Shown in pieces: positions 7,283 to 15,229 of a DNA stretch of 24,554 bases. A program made the position numbers and the translations under genes. This DNA is from a virus. The notes beneath the pieces were generated by a model. It had not been told where the DNA came from and ran no database searches. It saw only the letters and a program-made list of their open reading frames with translations. The stretch spans positions 1-24,554 of the IMG/VR virus record IMGVR_UViG_3300030450_001096; one strand, written 5' to 3'. How positions within the stretch are numbered: position 1 is the stretch's first letter; the number at the start of each line of letters is the position of its first letter.

Positions 7283-8508
7283 AGCATCAAGTTGCACAAA
7301 TACTTACGCAACAGGAACTACACGGTTGGTATTTCAATCAAGAAGAAGCATACAACTTAGAGTCTAAGCTTCGTGTTGAAATTGAAAAACTTTCTAAATT
7401 ATTACGTGATAAATATCCCTTTGTCGCTGGTTCTCTGTTCACCCCAAAACGAAACAACTCAACGCAAGGATATGTGGAGGGTTGTGAAATACAACGTATT
7501 AAAGAACTAAATCCAACATCAAGAGACCACATAGCATGGATATTGAAGACACACGAAAATTGGAAACCGAAGTCGTTAACGATTTCAGGGAAGGCGGTTA
7601 TAGACGAGACCGTATTAAAAGATATTGGGTCGGAAACAGCCCTGTTGTTTCTTCAATGTCTAGATATTACCAAGAAATTGGGGATGATCTCGGAAGGCGT
7701 GAACGCATGGCAGAAGCTATGTACGATGTCTAATCGTATTCACCATCATTGTTCTGTGGCTACTAATACTTTTAGGTGTGCACATCGTAAACCAAATCTT
7801 GGACAAGTTCCAGCGGATGAACAATTTAGAAGATTGTTTACTGCTAGTCCAGGTAAAGTTATGGTAGGTGCTGACCTTTCAGGTATAGAGCTACGAATGC
7901 TTGCTCATTATCTTGGTAGATATGACGGAGGTAGATATGCAGATATTCTTCTCAACGGTGATATCCATCAAGTCAATGCAGATAAGATTGGTATATCTAG
8001 AAGACAAGTTAAGACCGTCACATATGCCTTTTTGTATGGAGCGGGCAACCTAAAACTAGGTCTGTCATTTGATTCACAACTTTCTGAAAGCAAAGCAGCT
8101 AAGAAAGGTAAAGAAATAAGAGAAGCATATGTATCTGCTATTGATGGTTTAGGTGAATTATTAGATGCAGTAAATACTAAATCTAAACAAGGTTACCTGA
8201 AAGCTATTGATGAACGCAAAGTTTTAGTTGACAGCCCACACAAAGGATTAAATTATCTTTTGCAATGTGGTGCTGGTGTAATCGCTAAACGATGGATGGT
8301 AATAGCAAACGACAGATTACAAAATACTCACACTAACCAACTCGCTTTCATTCATGACGAGTTGCAATACGAATGTGATTCGAAATATACAGACGAGGTA
8401 AAAACTACACTTGAAGACTCAGCAGTTGAAGCTGGAGTTTATTACAAGTTGCGATGCCCAATTGCAGCTGAATCAAAATCAGGCACTAATTGGAGCGAAG
8501 TCCACTAA
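7186..8508 (+). CDS. 5: DNA polymerase, polymerase domain (gp5 C-terminal part)
   Basis: This ORF holds the palm, fingers and thumb of a T7-like family A DNA polymerase. Motif A is VGADLSGIELRMLAHYL (metal-binding Asp), motif B is RRQVKTVTYAFLYGAG (O-helix Lys and Tyr), and motif C is LAFIHDELQYEC (second catalytic Asp), ending GTNWSEVH as T7 ends near GPNW. Homology begins at PDWLTLEHQVAQIL, about residue 28, so the first residues from ATG 7186 are out-of-frame exonuclease sequence. The more likely internal start is ATG 7243, but neither has a strong ribosome binding site. There seems to be little room for the T7 thioredoxin-binding insertion. See the separate finding on the split. Confidence 0.93.
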   Translation: MESRDARLLRTRCKSYHQIMRALPPLPDWLTLEHQVAQILTQQELHGWYFNQEEAYNLESKLRVEIEKLSKLLRDKYPFVAGSLFTPKRNNSTQGYVEGCEIQRIKELNPTSRDHIAWILKTHENWKPKSLTISGKAVIDETVLKDIGSETALLFLQCLDITKKLGMISEGVNAWQKLCTMSNRIHHHCSVATNTFRCAHRKPNLGQVPADEQFRRLFTASPGKVMVGADLSGIELRMLAHYLGRYDGGRYADILLNGDIHQVNADKIGISRRQVKTVTYAFLYGAGNLKLGLSFDSQLSESKAAKKGKEIREAYVSAIDGLGELLDAVNTKSKQGYLKAIDERKVLVDSPHKGLNYLLQCGAGVIAKRWMVIANDRLQNTHTNQLAFIHDELQYECDSKYTDEVKTTLEDSAVEAGVYYKLRCPIAAESKSGTNWSEVH

Positions 8509-8845
8509 ACAGTGCAGTATATGTAAACAACATAAATATATATCTGAATTTAAAATATGTAATACGACTCCTAAGAAGATACACTATAAACACTTTTGTA
8601 AAAGTTGCGACAATAAAATTAATAGAGAAAGAAGAGAGATAAGAAAAAATGCACCACCACAAACAGAACAATGTGAGTTATGTGGAAAGGTTTGTAAAAC
8701 TTACTTAGATCATTGTCATGACACTTTAGTTTTTAGAGGTTGGTTGTGCAATGAGTGCAATACAGGTCTTGGATCTTTTAAAGAAAATATTGAACTTTTA
8801 CAAAAAGCAATTACTTATTTAAAACCTAATGAAATTACTTATTGA
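8411..8845 (+). CDS. recombination endonuclease VII-like zinc protein, possible homing endonuclease
   Basis: The C-terminal half has the T4 endonuclease VII signature: CELC, then LDHCHD, then RGWLCNECNTGLGSF, then a helix (NIELLQKAITYL). An additional CSIC...CKSC zinc ribbon lies in front. The boundaries given run from a TTG at 8411. The first 30 residues overlap the polymerase 3' end and are probably not translated, so the real start is likely between 8462 and about 8490 at a non-ATG codon. The end overlaps the gp6 start by 17 nt. T7 has no such gene here. Free-standing endonuclease VII/HNH relatives in phages are often mobile homing enzymes, so this looks like an insertion between gp5 and gp6. 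Confidence 0.82.
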   Translation: MKTQQLKLEFITSCDAQLQLNQNQALIGAKSTKQCSICKQHKYISEFKICNTTPKKIHYKHFCKSCDNKINRERREIRKNAPPQTEQCELCGKVCKTYLDHCHDTLVFRGWLCNECNTGLGSFKENIELLQKAITYLKPNEITY

Positions 8846-9593
8846 CTGTGACTACATAGTATACAAATGCTGTGCAGCCGCTGAAACTGAGCTTGATTTT
8901 GGTGATGATGTAATCCTGGTAACTTCACTTTTCAGTGATGCTTACAGGTTAATTAATAAAGAATTAGAGAAAATACAATCTCAATTTCCATTCTCTGAGG
9001 ATATTCTTTTATTCTTCACCAGCCCTAATAATTTTAGGAAAAAAATTTTACCTGAATATAAAGGGCATCGAAATAGAAAAAAACCATGTGGTTTTAAAAG
9101 AGCTATAAATCAACTCAAAAAAGATTATCAGGTAATTGTTAAACCAACACTAGAAGCTGACGACAGTCTTGGTATCTACGCAACTAAGTATGAGGGCAAC
9201 ATGATTGTCTCTCCCGACAAAGATATGCGACAGATACCAGGTAAGTTGTATGACTTTAACGAAACAATAGACATAACACCTGAAGAGGGAGCTAAATGGC
9301 ATCTAACACAAACTCTTTCTGGAGATAATACAGATGGATACTCAGGCGTACCTGGTATAGGACAAAAACGTGCTGAAAAAATATTTAAAGAGAAAGGTTA
9401 TACCTGGCAAGCAGTAGTAGAAACTTTTGAAGAAAAAGGAATGACAGAGCAAGACGCATTAATAAATGCACGACTTGCACGGATACTCACCACTAATGAT
9501 TACGACCATGAAACCAAGCAACCCATCTTATGGACTCCCAGAGCCAATTACAAAGTTGACAACACTACAGGACTTCAAGTTGCGACAGCTTGA
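8829..9593 (+). CDS. 6: 5'-3' exonuclease (gp6)
   Basis: The 254-aa protein is a FEN/5'-nuclease-type exonuclease in the position of T7 gp6, which removes RNA primers and degrades host DNA. Metal-binding acidic motifs are visible: LLIDCDYIVYK at the N-terminus, PTLEADDSLGIYA in the middle and IVSPDKDMRQIPG after it. A helix-hairpin-helix follows (DGYSGVPGIGQKRAEKIF), with GDNTDGY supplying further acidic ligands. Length is close to T7 gp6 (300 aa). It begins inside the end of the endonuclease VII-like gene. Confidence 0.94.
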   Translation: MKLLIDCDYIVYKCCAAAETELDFGDDVILVTSLFSDAYRLINKELEKIQSQFPFSEDILLFFTSPNNFRKKILPEYKGHRNRKKPCGFKRAINQLKKDYQVIVKPTLEADDSLGIYATKYEGNMIVSPDKDMRQIPGKLYDFNETIDITPEEGAKWHLTQTLSGDNTDGYSGVPGIGQKRAEKIFKEKGYTWQAVVETFEEKGMTEQDALINARLARILTTNDYDHETKQPILWTPRANYKVDNTTGLQVATA

Positions 9594-9792
9594 GATCTTA
9601 TTAGAAAAACCAGAGACAAGAAAAGAGGACATCATAACTGTGATGATTGCTCTTCAAGAACAAACATATGTTTTATCAAATTGTTTAGAAAACTTAATTA
9701 GAAAATGGCCGAAACCACCAACGACTTTGGACCCACTTACTACAGAAGAGGAACTATCGATGTTTGGGATTTCATCCGAATGCAAGGATTAA
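9508..9792 (+). CDS. hypothetical small protein, 94 aa
   Basis: I chose ATG 9508 (MKPSNPSYGLPEP) over the longer frame from 9466, because the extra residues lie inside gp6. The protein has an N-terminal proline-rich stretch, a helical centre (TLQDFKLRQLEILLEKPETR, then MIALQEQTYVLSNCLENLIR) and a charged C-terminus. It overlaps gp6 upstream and the DUF3310 gene downstream. No family is recognised. Its location in the nucleotide-metabolism block suggests an early or middle gene, with no further functional clue. Confidence 0.65.
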   Translation: MKPSNPSYGLPEPITKLTTLQDFKLRQLEILLEKPETRKEDIITVMIALQEQTYVLSNCLENLIRKWPKPPTTLDPLTTEEELSMFGISSECKD

Positions 9793-9953
9793 ATTTCCAT
9801 CTTGGTAATGTCATCAAATATGTATGCAGAGCAGGCTACAAAGACAACGATATAGAAGATTTAAAAAAAGCAATCCACTACTTACAAAATGAAATTGAAT
9901 ACAGAACCAAGCACGATAGCCAGAACTGGGAGAGTGCAGGCTTGGATAGATAA
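9705..9953 (+). CDS. DUF3310-type small protein
   Basis: The 82-aa sequence carries the DUF3310 pattern: YYRRGTIDVWDFIRMQGLNF, then HLGNVIKYVCRAGYKD, then DIEDLKKAIHYLQNEIEY. This short helical family is common in phages and often sits beside nucleotide-metabolism genes; some members are annotated as nucleotide kinase-like on weak grounds. It overlaps the preceding ORF by 88 nt and the reductase start by 65 nt. The biochemical role is unknown and I assign none. Confidence 0.8.
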   Translation: MAETTNDFGPTYYRRGTIDVWDFIRMQGLNFHLGNVIKYVCRAGYKDNDIEDLKKAIHYLQNEIEYRTKHDSQNWESAGLDR

Positions 9954-11298
9954 TCCTAACTCCCGTCTACCCGTATCATGCACTGTCTTTGTAGTCGAAG
10001 ACTCTATGGATGGACCAAATGGAATTGAAGCGAGCTGGAGATTTGTATCACACGCTCTTCGCTATGGAGCAGGCGTTGCGGTTCACCTGTCAAAACTTAG
10101 ACCAGCGGGAACAGAAACAAATAAAGGACCTGATACTCTCATTGCGTCAGGACCTACATCATTCGGAAAAATATACTCAACATTAAATGAAATTCTTAGG
10201 CGTGGGGGGACGTACCGCAACGGTGCTTGCGTTCTCCATCTTGATATTACACATCCCGATATTAATATTTTCATCGAAGCTCCTCGTCAAGATTTACCGT
10301 GGGTTAAACGGTGTATCGACATTGGAGGAAAAGAAGACTGGAGTAATACAAAACCTGAAACAAAGGAAGCAATTCTTAGAGGAATTGCAAAAGGAGACAT
10401 TTGGCTTAACAAAATAAAATATGATAAACAAGGAAACAGAATCTACTCAAACGTCTGTCTTGAAGTTTACTTGCCCTCACGAGGGACTTGCTTGCTACAG
10501 CACATCAATCTCGGTGCCTGTCGTATCGGCGACTTACGGCAGAGTTTCCGTGAAGGTATGCAATCTTTGTGCGATCTCCATAGTCGGACAGGCGTTGGAG
10601 AATCTGGAGAGTACCTTTCGCCAGTTATCGACAGACAAGTCGGACTCGGAATGCTCGGCCTGGCCAACTTCCTCAAAAACAATAATATAACTTACGCTCA
10701 GTTCGGTGATGCATTAGAAGCCATAAACACTGGCACTATTACTGATACACTAGCTGGGTTTGCTGCACGAGAGTTATACATAGGTATTGAGGAGGCAAGC
10801 AATGCAGCAAGACAACACAACATGGTGAGGGCATTTGCCATAGCCCCAACTGCATCATGTTCATATAGAAGTAGAGACATAAAAGGTTATACGTGCACTC
10901 CTGAAATAGCACCACCTATTGCACGAACAGTCGATAGAGACTCTGGTGAATTTGGAGTGGAAAGAGTGGAATATGGCAACGTAGAGATAGCCAGCGAGGT
11001 AGGCTGGGATGTTTATAAAAAGGTAGCAGATCAAATAATGATCATGCTAGATAGAACTGGATTGCTTCATGGCTATAGCTTCAACTCTTGGAGCGACATG
11101 GTGACTTACGATGAGGCATTTGTAGACGAGTGGCTGAAAAGTCCACAAACGTCTCTCTATTATTCACTGCAAGTAATGGGTGACGTACAGGACAAATCAG
11201 ATGCTTACGCTGCACTTGATCAGTCCGATGTTGACGCATACTTGGCAGACATAATGAGTAACAAACCTGAAGATATAGCTTGTGACTGTCAACAATGA
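9889..11298 (+). CDS. nrdA: ribonucleotide reductase alpha subunit, class I, short form
   Basis: The 469-aa protein is a compact reductase catalytic subunit making dNDPs for phage DNA. Active-site residues are present: Cys31 (LPVSC), the N-x-C-x-E motif (Asn188, Cys190, Glu192 in NVCLE), and Cys201 before HINLG. Tyr424-Tyr425 (TSLYYSL) match the paired tyrosines of the class I radical pathway, and a C-terminal Cys465-x-Cys467 can relay electrons. The N-terminal ATP-cone and preceding helical region of E. coli NrdA are missing, so ATP/dATP activity control is probably lost. It is immediately followed by a diiron beta subunit (4-nt overlap). Similar cyanophage proteins were once labelled class II; the tyrosines and partner argue for class I. 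Confidence 0.9.
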   Translation: MKLNTEPSTIARTGRVQAWIDNPNSRLPVSCTVFVVEDSMDGPNGIEASWRFVSHALRYGAGVAVHLSKLRPAGTETNKGPDTLIASGPTSFGKIYSTLNEILRRGGTYRNGACVLHLDITHPDINIFIEAPRQDLPWVKRCIDIGGKEDWSNTKPETKEAILRGIAKGDIWLNKIKYDKQGNRIYSNVCLEVYLPSRGTCLLQHINLGACRIGDLRQSFREGMQSLCDLHSRTGVGESGEYLSPVIDRQVGLGMLGLANFLKNNNITYAQFGDALEAINTGTITDTLAGFAARELYIGIEEASNAARQHNMVRAFAIAPTASCSYRSRDIKGYTCTPEIAPPIARTVDRDSGEFGVERVEYGNVEIASEVGWDVYKKVADQIMIMLDRTGLLHGYSFNSWSDMVTYDEAFVDEWLKSPQTSLYYSLQVMGDVQDKSDAYAALDQSDVDAYLADIMSNKPEDIACDCQQ

Positions 11299-12008
11299 AC
11301 CCCTACGAAAAATTATTAAAAAGAAAAAGAACCTGGACACCAGTCCAAACCACTAGAGGAATATTTAAATATGGAGCAGAGGAAACCATCTACCGTGCTC
11401 TTGCAATACGCCATATGGAATTACCAGTTGGCGACTTTATACAAGACTCTCTCTCAGAGATTCCTAAATCATCTAGAGAACTTTTGGAGTCAAACATAAA
11501 GGATGAGATCAAACATGATCTTGCTCTTGGATACATCACAAACGTACATGGTGTTAATGAAACCGCAGAGGCTGAAGCCTTGCGTCTTAGAGATGCATGG
11601 ATGGCTCATCCTGACCACACAGTATTAAAAGCAATGATTATTGAAAGATCAATATTTTTTGTTTTATTGCCATTTTTTAGATTTAACGGAGATGCTGGTT
11701 TAGCAACAGTCTCTGCTGATATATCTAGAGATGAGCAAGTACATGTGGCAAGTAATAGTTTGGTCTGTGCAGAGCTAGGTCTTAAACCTAGTCCTTCATT
11801 AGACAAGCTTAGAAAAGCAACAATTAATTGGATCATGCAGTCATTAAATATGGAGCATGAAGATCAATATTTGAGCAAAAAATTTTGGTTGGATGCGAGT
11901 GATCGTCTTATGTATGAAGGCAAAGCTCCTCAACTAGTAACCACCAAGGCAGCAAGAATGCCTGCATTTTTTGAACATGACAACAGAAATCTCCCTAGCT
12001 ACGCTTAA
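11295..12008 (+). CDS. nrdB: ribonucleotide reductase beta subunit-like diiron protein
   Basis: The 237-aa ferritin-like protein follows the alpha subunit with an ATGA overlap. Metal-ligand spacing fits an R2 protein: a carboxylate candidate near Glu42 (HMELPVGD), Glu71-x-x-His74 (EIKH), Glu117 (IIERS) and Glu147-x-x-His150 (EQVH). The position four residues after His74, where E. coli R2 has radical Tyr122, is Leu78. The subunit may therefore use a metal-based oxidant instead of a tyrosyl radical. It is shorter than E. coli NrdB (376 aa). The reductase assignment rests on ligand pattern and pairing, and is strong; the cofactor type is inference. I recall a published reannotation of a P-SSP7-type reductase reaching a similar class I conclusion. 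Confidence 0.85.
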   Translation: MNPYEKLLKRKRTWTPVQTTRGIFKYGAEETIYRALAIRHMELPVGDFIQDSLSEIPKSSRELLESNIKDEIKHDLALGYITNVHGVNETAEAEALRLRDAWMAHPDHTVLKAMIIERSIFFVLLPFFRFNGDAGLATVSADISRDEQVHVASNSLVCAELGLKPSPSLDKLRKATINWIMQSLNMEHEDQYLSKKFWLDASDRLMYEGKAPQLVTTKAARMPAFFEHDNRNLPSYA

Positions 12009-12168
12009 GTTACACAACGAGCGTTTAGATAAATTACTGACAAGGCTAGAGGAAAATTTTGGTTGGAAACCAATCCATCCTAAAGAAGACGTACAGACCA
12101 TCATGTACAGAGCTGGACAAGCCAGCGTTATTGAATATATAAAATCCATTATGGAGGATGAAATCTAA
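11977..12168 (+). CDS. hypothetical small protein, 63 aa
   Basis: Start ATG 11977 (MTTEISLATLKLHNERLD) is preferred over the in-frame TTG at 11971. The protein is mostly helical, with a coiled-coil-like N-terminus and a C-terminal segment YRAGQASVIEYIKSIMEDE. It overlaps the beta subunit by 32 nt, and its stop overlaps the next ATG by one base. I recognise no family. The RAGQxSVIEYI ending resembles small unnamed proteins seen near portal genes in T7-like cyanophages, but this is from memory only. Confidence 0.7.
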   Translation: MTTEISLATLKLHNERLDKLLTRLEENFGWKPIHPKEDVQTIMYRAGQASVIEYIKSIMEDEI

Positions 12169-12506
12169 TGTGTGCACCAGTCATACCATTAATTAGTGCT
12201 ATAGGTGGTTTAGCAACAGCCGCCTCATCACTAGGGATACTAGGAGGAAATAGAAATAGACAGAGTCAACCATCAAGAGTAATGACTCCACCTCCTTCAG
12301 TACAAAGTCCAGGACCAGCTGCATCAGCTGCTGGCGATGACGAAAAAATTAAAAAGGTTGATGAATCAATTAAGATTCAACAGAATGCAAAACAGAAAAG
12401 AGATAAGCAAACTACAAAGAAAGGATTAGGTGCTTTAGGAGCAGCACCAGCTGTGAACACTGGCATGGATAGTACACCAGCTGGAGGAGTTAATACAGGC
12501 ACATGA
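12168..12506 (+). CDS. head-tail region protein upstream of portal (gp7.3 position), 112 aa
   Basis: The protein begins with a hydrophobic Ala/Gly-rich stretch (VIPLISAIGGLATAASSLGI). It continues with a Pro/Ser-rich linker and a charged helix (DEKIKKVDESIKIQQNAKQK), and ends in Gly, Ala, Thr and Asn (TPAGGVNTGT). T7 has gp7.3, a small virion protein with a KK...GGxN tail, in the same place before the portal gene. Position and composition agree, but sequence similarity is too low to be sure. It overlaps the portal start by 4 nt (ATGA). A virion role is inferred. Confidence 0.6.
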   Translation: MCAPVIPLISAIGGLATAASSLGILGGNRNRQSQPSRVMTPPPSVQSPGPAASAAGDDEKIKKVDESIKIQQNAKQKRDKQTTKKGLGALGAAPAVNTGMDSTPAGGVNTGT

Positions 12507-14080
12507 TAACGGCAAGACAAAGGTACACTCAGCTGACACATGATCGAACCCAGTTCCTAGATACAGCAGTTGATTGTAGTGAACTTACTTTGCCTTATCT
12601 TATAAAAGACGAAACAGATGGACCATATCATAAAAGGTTAATAACACCCTGGCAAAGCGTGGGAGCCTCTGCGGTTGTAAATTTAGCCGCAAAACTTTCC
12701 CTTGCTCTTCTACCACCACAAACTAGCTTCTTTAAATTACAAGTAAGAGATGACAAGTTAGGGGTAGATTTACCAGCAGAAGTTAGAAGTGAACTAGATC
12801 TTTCTTTTTCAAAGATGGAAAGAATGATCATGGATTATATCAATGCTTCTACTGACAGAGTTGTATTGAACCAGGCTTTAAAACATTTGATTGTGTCTGG
12901 AAACGCATTAATATTTATGGGCAAAGATGGTCTCAAACATTATCCCCTTAACCGTTTCGTTGTTAATAGAGACGGAAACGGGAACGTGTTAGAGATTTTG
13001 ACAAAGGAACTGATTAGTCGTCAGGTTCTTCCAGGAGACTTAGAAGAACCAAAACAACCTAATACAGGTATAGATGAGACGAAGTCTTACGATGATGATG
13101 TAGAAGTATTTACTTATGTTCGATTAGAGAATGGTAGATGGGTTTGGCATCAAGAAGTATTTGACAAAATTATAGAAGGCAGTAGAAGTAGTGCACCAAA
13201 GAATGCAAACGCATGGCTGGTGTGTCGCTTTAATTCTGTAGATGGAGAAGATTACGGACGTGGAAGAGTAGAAGAGTTTCTTGGTGACTTTAAATCTTTA
13301 GAAGGTTTATCTCAAGCACTAACGGAAGGCAGCTCAGCGGCTGCGAAGGTCGTTTTTCTAGTCAGTCCCTCTTCAACCACGAAGCCAAAAACCCTTGCAG
13401 AGGCTGGAAATGGAGCAATCGTGCAGGGCAGGGCAGAAGATGTACAAGTCGTCCAAGTGGGCAAGACAGCAGATTTTCGCACTGCATCTGAAATGATTTC
13501 TAATTTAGAAAGAAGAATAAATGAAGCTTTCTTAAAAGTACAGATACGACAAAGTGAAAGAACCACTGCTGAAGAGGTACGCCTCACACAGTTGGAACTT
13601 GAGAAACAGCTTGGCGGACTATTCAGCCAGCTCACGGATGAGTTCCTCCGACCATATCTCTCTAGAACTTTACATATACTTCAGAGAAATAATGAGATTC
13701 CTAAAATCCCTAAAGATCTTGTACGTCCGCAAATTGTTGCTGGTGTAAATGCTTTAGGAAGAGGACAGGATAGAGATAGCTTGACTCAATTTGTCACAGT
13801 GTTGGCTCAAACAATGGGACCAGAAGCTTTGATGAAATTTATAGAACCAAGTGAATATATAAAACGTCTTGCAGCTGCACAAGGTATAGACGTATTGAAT
13901 CTTGTTAAGACTAAACAACAGTTACAACAAGAGATGCAGCAACAACAACAACTGGCTCAAGCTCAAGAAATGACTAAACAAGTAGGACAACTTGCTAGTG
14001 CACCAATTATGGACCCAAGTAAGAACCCTGCAATGTTAGAAGAATCTGAGGAGACAGAAGAACCACCAATGGAAGAATAA
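12503..14080 (+). CDS. 8: portal (head-tail connector) protein, gp8
   Basis: The 525-aa protein is the expected length for T7 gp8 (536 aa). It forms the dodecameric ring at the capsid vertex through which DNA enters and leaves. The start RQRYTQLTHDRTQFLDTAVD and AVVNLAAKLSLALLPPQTSF resemble podovirus portals. The middle has LSQALTEGSSAAAKVVFLVS and the long stem helix region RRINEAFLKVQIRQSERTTA. The C-terminus is glutamine-rich (QQEMQQQQQLAQAQEMTKQ) and ends acidic (EEPPMEE). The scaffold follows two bases later. Confidence 0.95.
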   Translation: MITARQRYTQLTHDRTQFLDTAVDCSELTLPYLIKDETDGPYHKRLITPWQSVGASAVVNLAAKLSLALLPPQTSFFKLQVRDDKLGVDLPAEVRSELDLSFSKMERMIMDYINASTDRVVLNQALKHLIVSGNALIFMGKDGLKHYPLNRFVVNRDGNGNVLEILTKELISRQVLPGDLEEPKQPNTGIDETKSYDDDVEVFTYVRLENGRWVWHQEVFDKIIEGSRSSAPKNANAWLVCRFNSVDGEDYGRGRVEEFLGDFKSLEGLSQALTEGSSAAAKVVFLVSPSSTTKPKTLAEAGNGAIVQGRAEDVQVVQVGKTADFRTASEMISNLERRINEAFLKVQIRQSERTTAEEVRLTQLELEKQLGGLFSQLTDEFLRPYLSRTLHILQRNNEIPKIPKDLVRPQIVAGVNALGRGQDRDSLTQFVTVLAQTMGPEALMKFIEPSEYIKRLAAAQGIDVLNLVKTKQQLQQEMQQQQQLAQAQEMTKQVGQLASAPIMDPSKNPAMLEESEETEEPPMEE

Positions 14081-14081
14081 A

Positions 14082-14936
14082 ATGGCAGAAACTTTAACAG
14101 TAAATGATACTCCTAATGCTGAAGGCTTAACACCTGAAGAGCAAGATTCTCTACAAGTCGGTGAGCAGATGGCTGAACAGCAAGGTGAATTACTTGCTGG
14201 TAAATATAAAAATGCTGAAGATCTAGAAAATGCATATCTAGAACTACAAAAAAAATTAGGAGACAATGATGGCGTACAAGAAGAAGGGCGGAACGAAACC
14301 CAAGAAGTAGAAGAAGAACCTACTGAAATTGAAATGTACAAAGAAGACGGAAACGTAAATTATGAATCCGTCAAAGAACATTACGGTGAAACTTTAAGTA
14401 ATCTATTTCAACAAAAAGGTGTAGACCCATATAGAATTGCTGATCATTTTTATAAAAATAATGGTCAGATTACACCAGAGATGCATGACCAATTAACTGG
14501 AGCTGGTATAGCTAAAGAAGCTGTAGATGCATATTTAGCTGGACGAGCGAAAGATATGGGTATGAATGCAGCTGTATCACAAACTGATATAAATTCAATT
14601 TATGAATCAGTTGGTGGAGAAGCTAAATATAAAAACTTAATGAGTTGGGCAAGTAATAACTTATCAGAGGATGCTATAAAATCTTTTGATAATTTAGTTA
14701 ATACTGGTGATCCTGGTTCTATACAGTTAGCAGTCGATGGTTTACAAGCAAAGTACAACGATGTAAATGGTTACGAAGGAAGAATGCTACAAGGCAAACC
14801 TAGTAAAACAAACACAGATGTATTCCAGAGTCAGGCTCAACTAATAGAAGCTATGAGTGATAAGAGATATGATCGTGACCCTGCATATAGAAAAGCAGTA
14901 GTAGAAAAACTTGAAAGATCTGACATAGATTTCTAA
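14082..14936 (+). CDS. 9: capsid assembly scaffold protein (gp9)
   Basis: The 284-aa protein is acidic and predicted mostly helical, as usual for scaffolds. The N-terminal half is rich in Glu and Gln (LTPEEQDSLQVGEQMAEQQG, and EEGRNETQEVEEEPTEIEMY). The C-terminal part is charged and ends KLERSDIDF, which is expected to bind the inside of the capsid shell. It lies between the portal and the head accessory genes, matching T7 gp9. Assignment is by composition and order. In contrast to T7, the capsid gene is not adjacent: small ORFs, hli and psbA intervene. Confidence 0.9.
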   Translation: MAETLTVNDTPNAEGLTPEEQDSLQVGEQMAEQQGELLAGKYKNAEDLENAYLELQKKLGDNDGVQEEGRNETQEVEEEPTEIEMYKEDGNVNYESVKEHYGETLSNLFQQKGVDPYRIADHFYKNNGQITPEMHDQLTGAGIAKEAVDAYLAGRAKDMGMNAAVSQTDINSIYESVGGEAKYKNLMSWASNNLSEDAIKSFDNLVNTGDPGSIQLAVDGLQAKYNDVNGYEGRMLQGKPSKTNTDVFQSQAQLIEAMSDKRYDRDPAYRKAVVEKLERSDIDF

Positions 14937-15079
14937 TGAAAAAATTAAGAGAAAAAGTTTTAGGAAAAATTAAAAAAAGAATTACAAATAAAAAAAATGT
15001 ATCACCAGCCTCTAGGTATACGAGAGCTGTAGATGCGAGAAATAAAGCAATACAAGATGCATTTGGAGGTAATTTTTAA
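14936..15079 (+). CDS. small basic protein, 47 aa
   Basis: ATG 14936 overlaps the scaffold stop by one base (TAATG). The N-terminal 20 residues are strongly basic (KKLREKVLGKIKKRITNKKN). The rest resembles a short helix (SRYTRAVDARNKAIQDAFGG). It ends with TAATG shared with the next ORF. I recognise no family. The consistent one-base coupling to both neighbours supports it being a gene. Confidence 0.6.
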   Translation: MKKLREKVLGKIKKRITNKKNVSPASRYTRAVDARNKAIQDAFGGNF

Positions 15080-15225
15080 TGGAATACACAACACTTAGAG
15101 AACCAACAAAGCCACCAAAAGGTGTGCAACCAAACAAAAAAGTCAAATGTCCATCTGGTTTTTATTTTGATAAAGACAAAGGCAGATGTGTACAAGCTGG
15201 CGTAGGACCTGAATTTAAACCATAG
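15079..15225 (+). CDS. small Cys-containing protein, 48 aa
   Basis: The start overlaps the previous stop by one base. The protein is Pro/Lys-rich at the N-terminus (REPTKPPKGVQPNKKVKCP) and then has CPSGFYFDKDKGRCV, in which two Cys enclose 12 residues and could form a disulfide or simple metal knuckle. This C-P-x-G-x-x-F-D...C pattern is reminiscent of small extracellular or virion-associated repeats. No family is assigned. It lies just before hli. Confidence 0.6.
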   Translation: MEYTTLREPTKPPKGVQPNKKVKCPSGFYFDKDKGRCVQAGVGPEFKP

Positions 15226-15229
15226 AACA

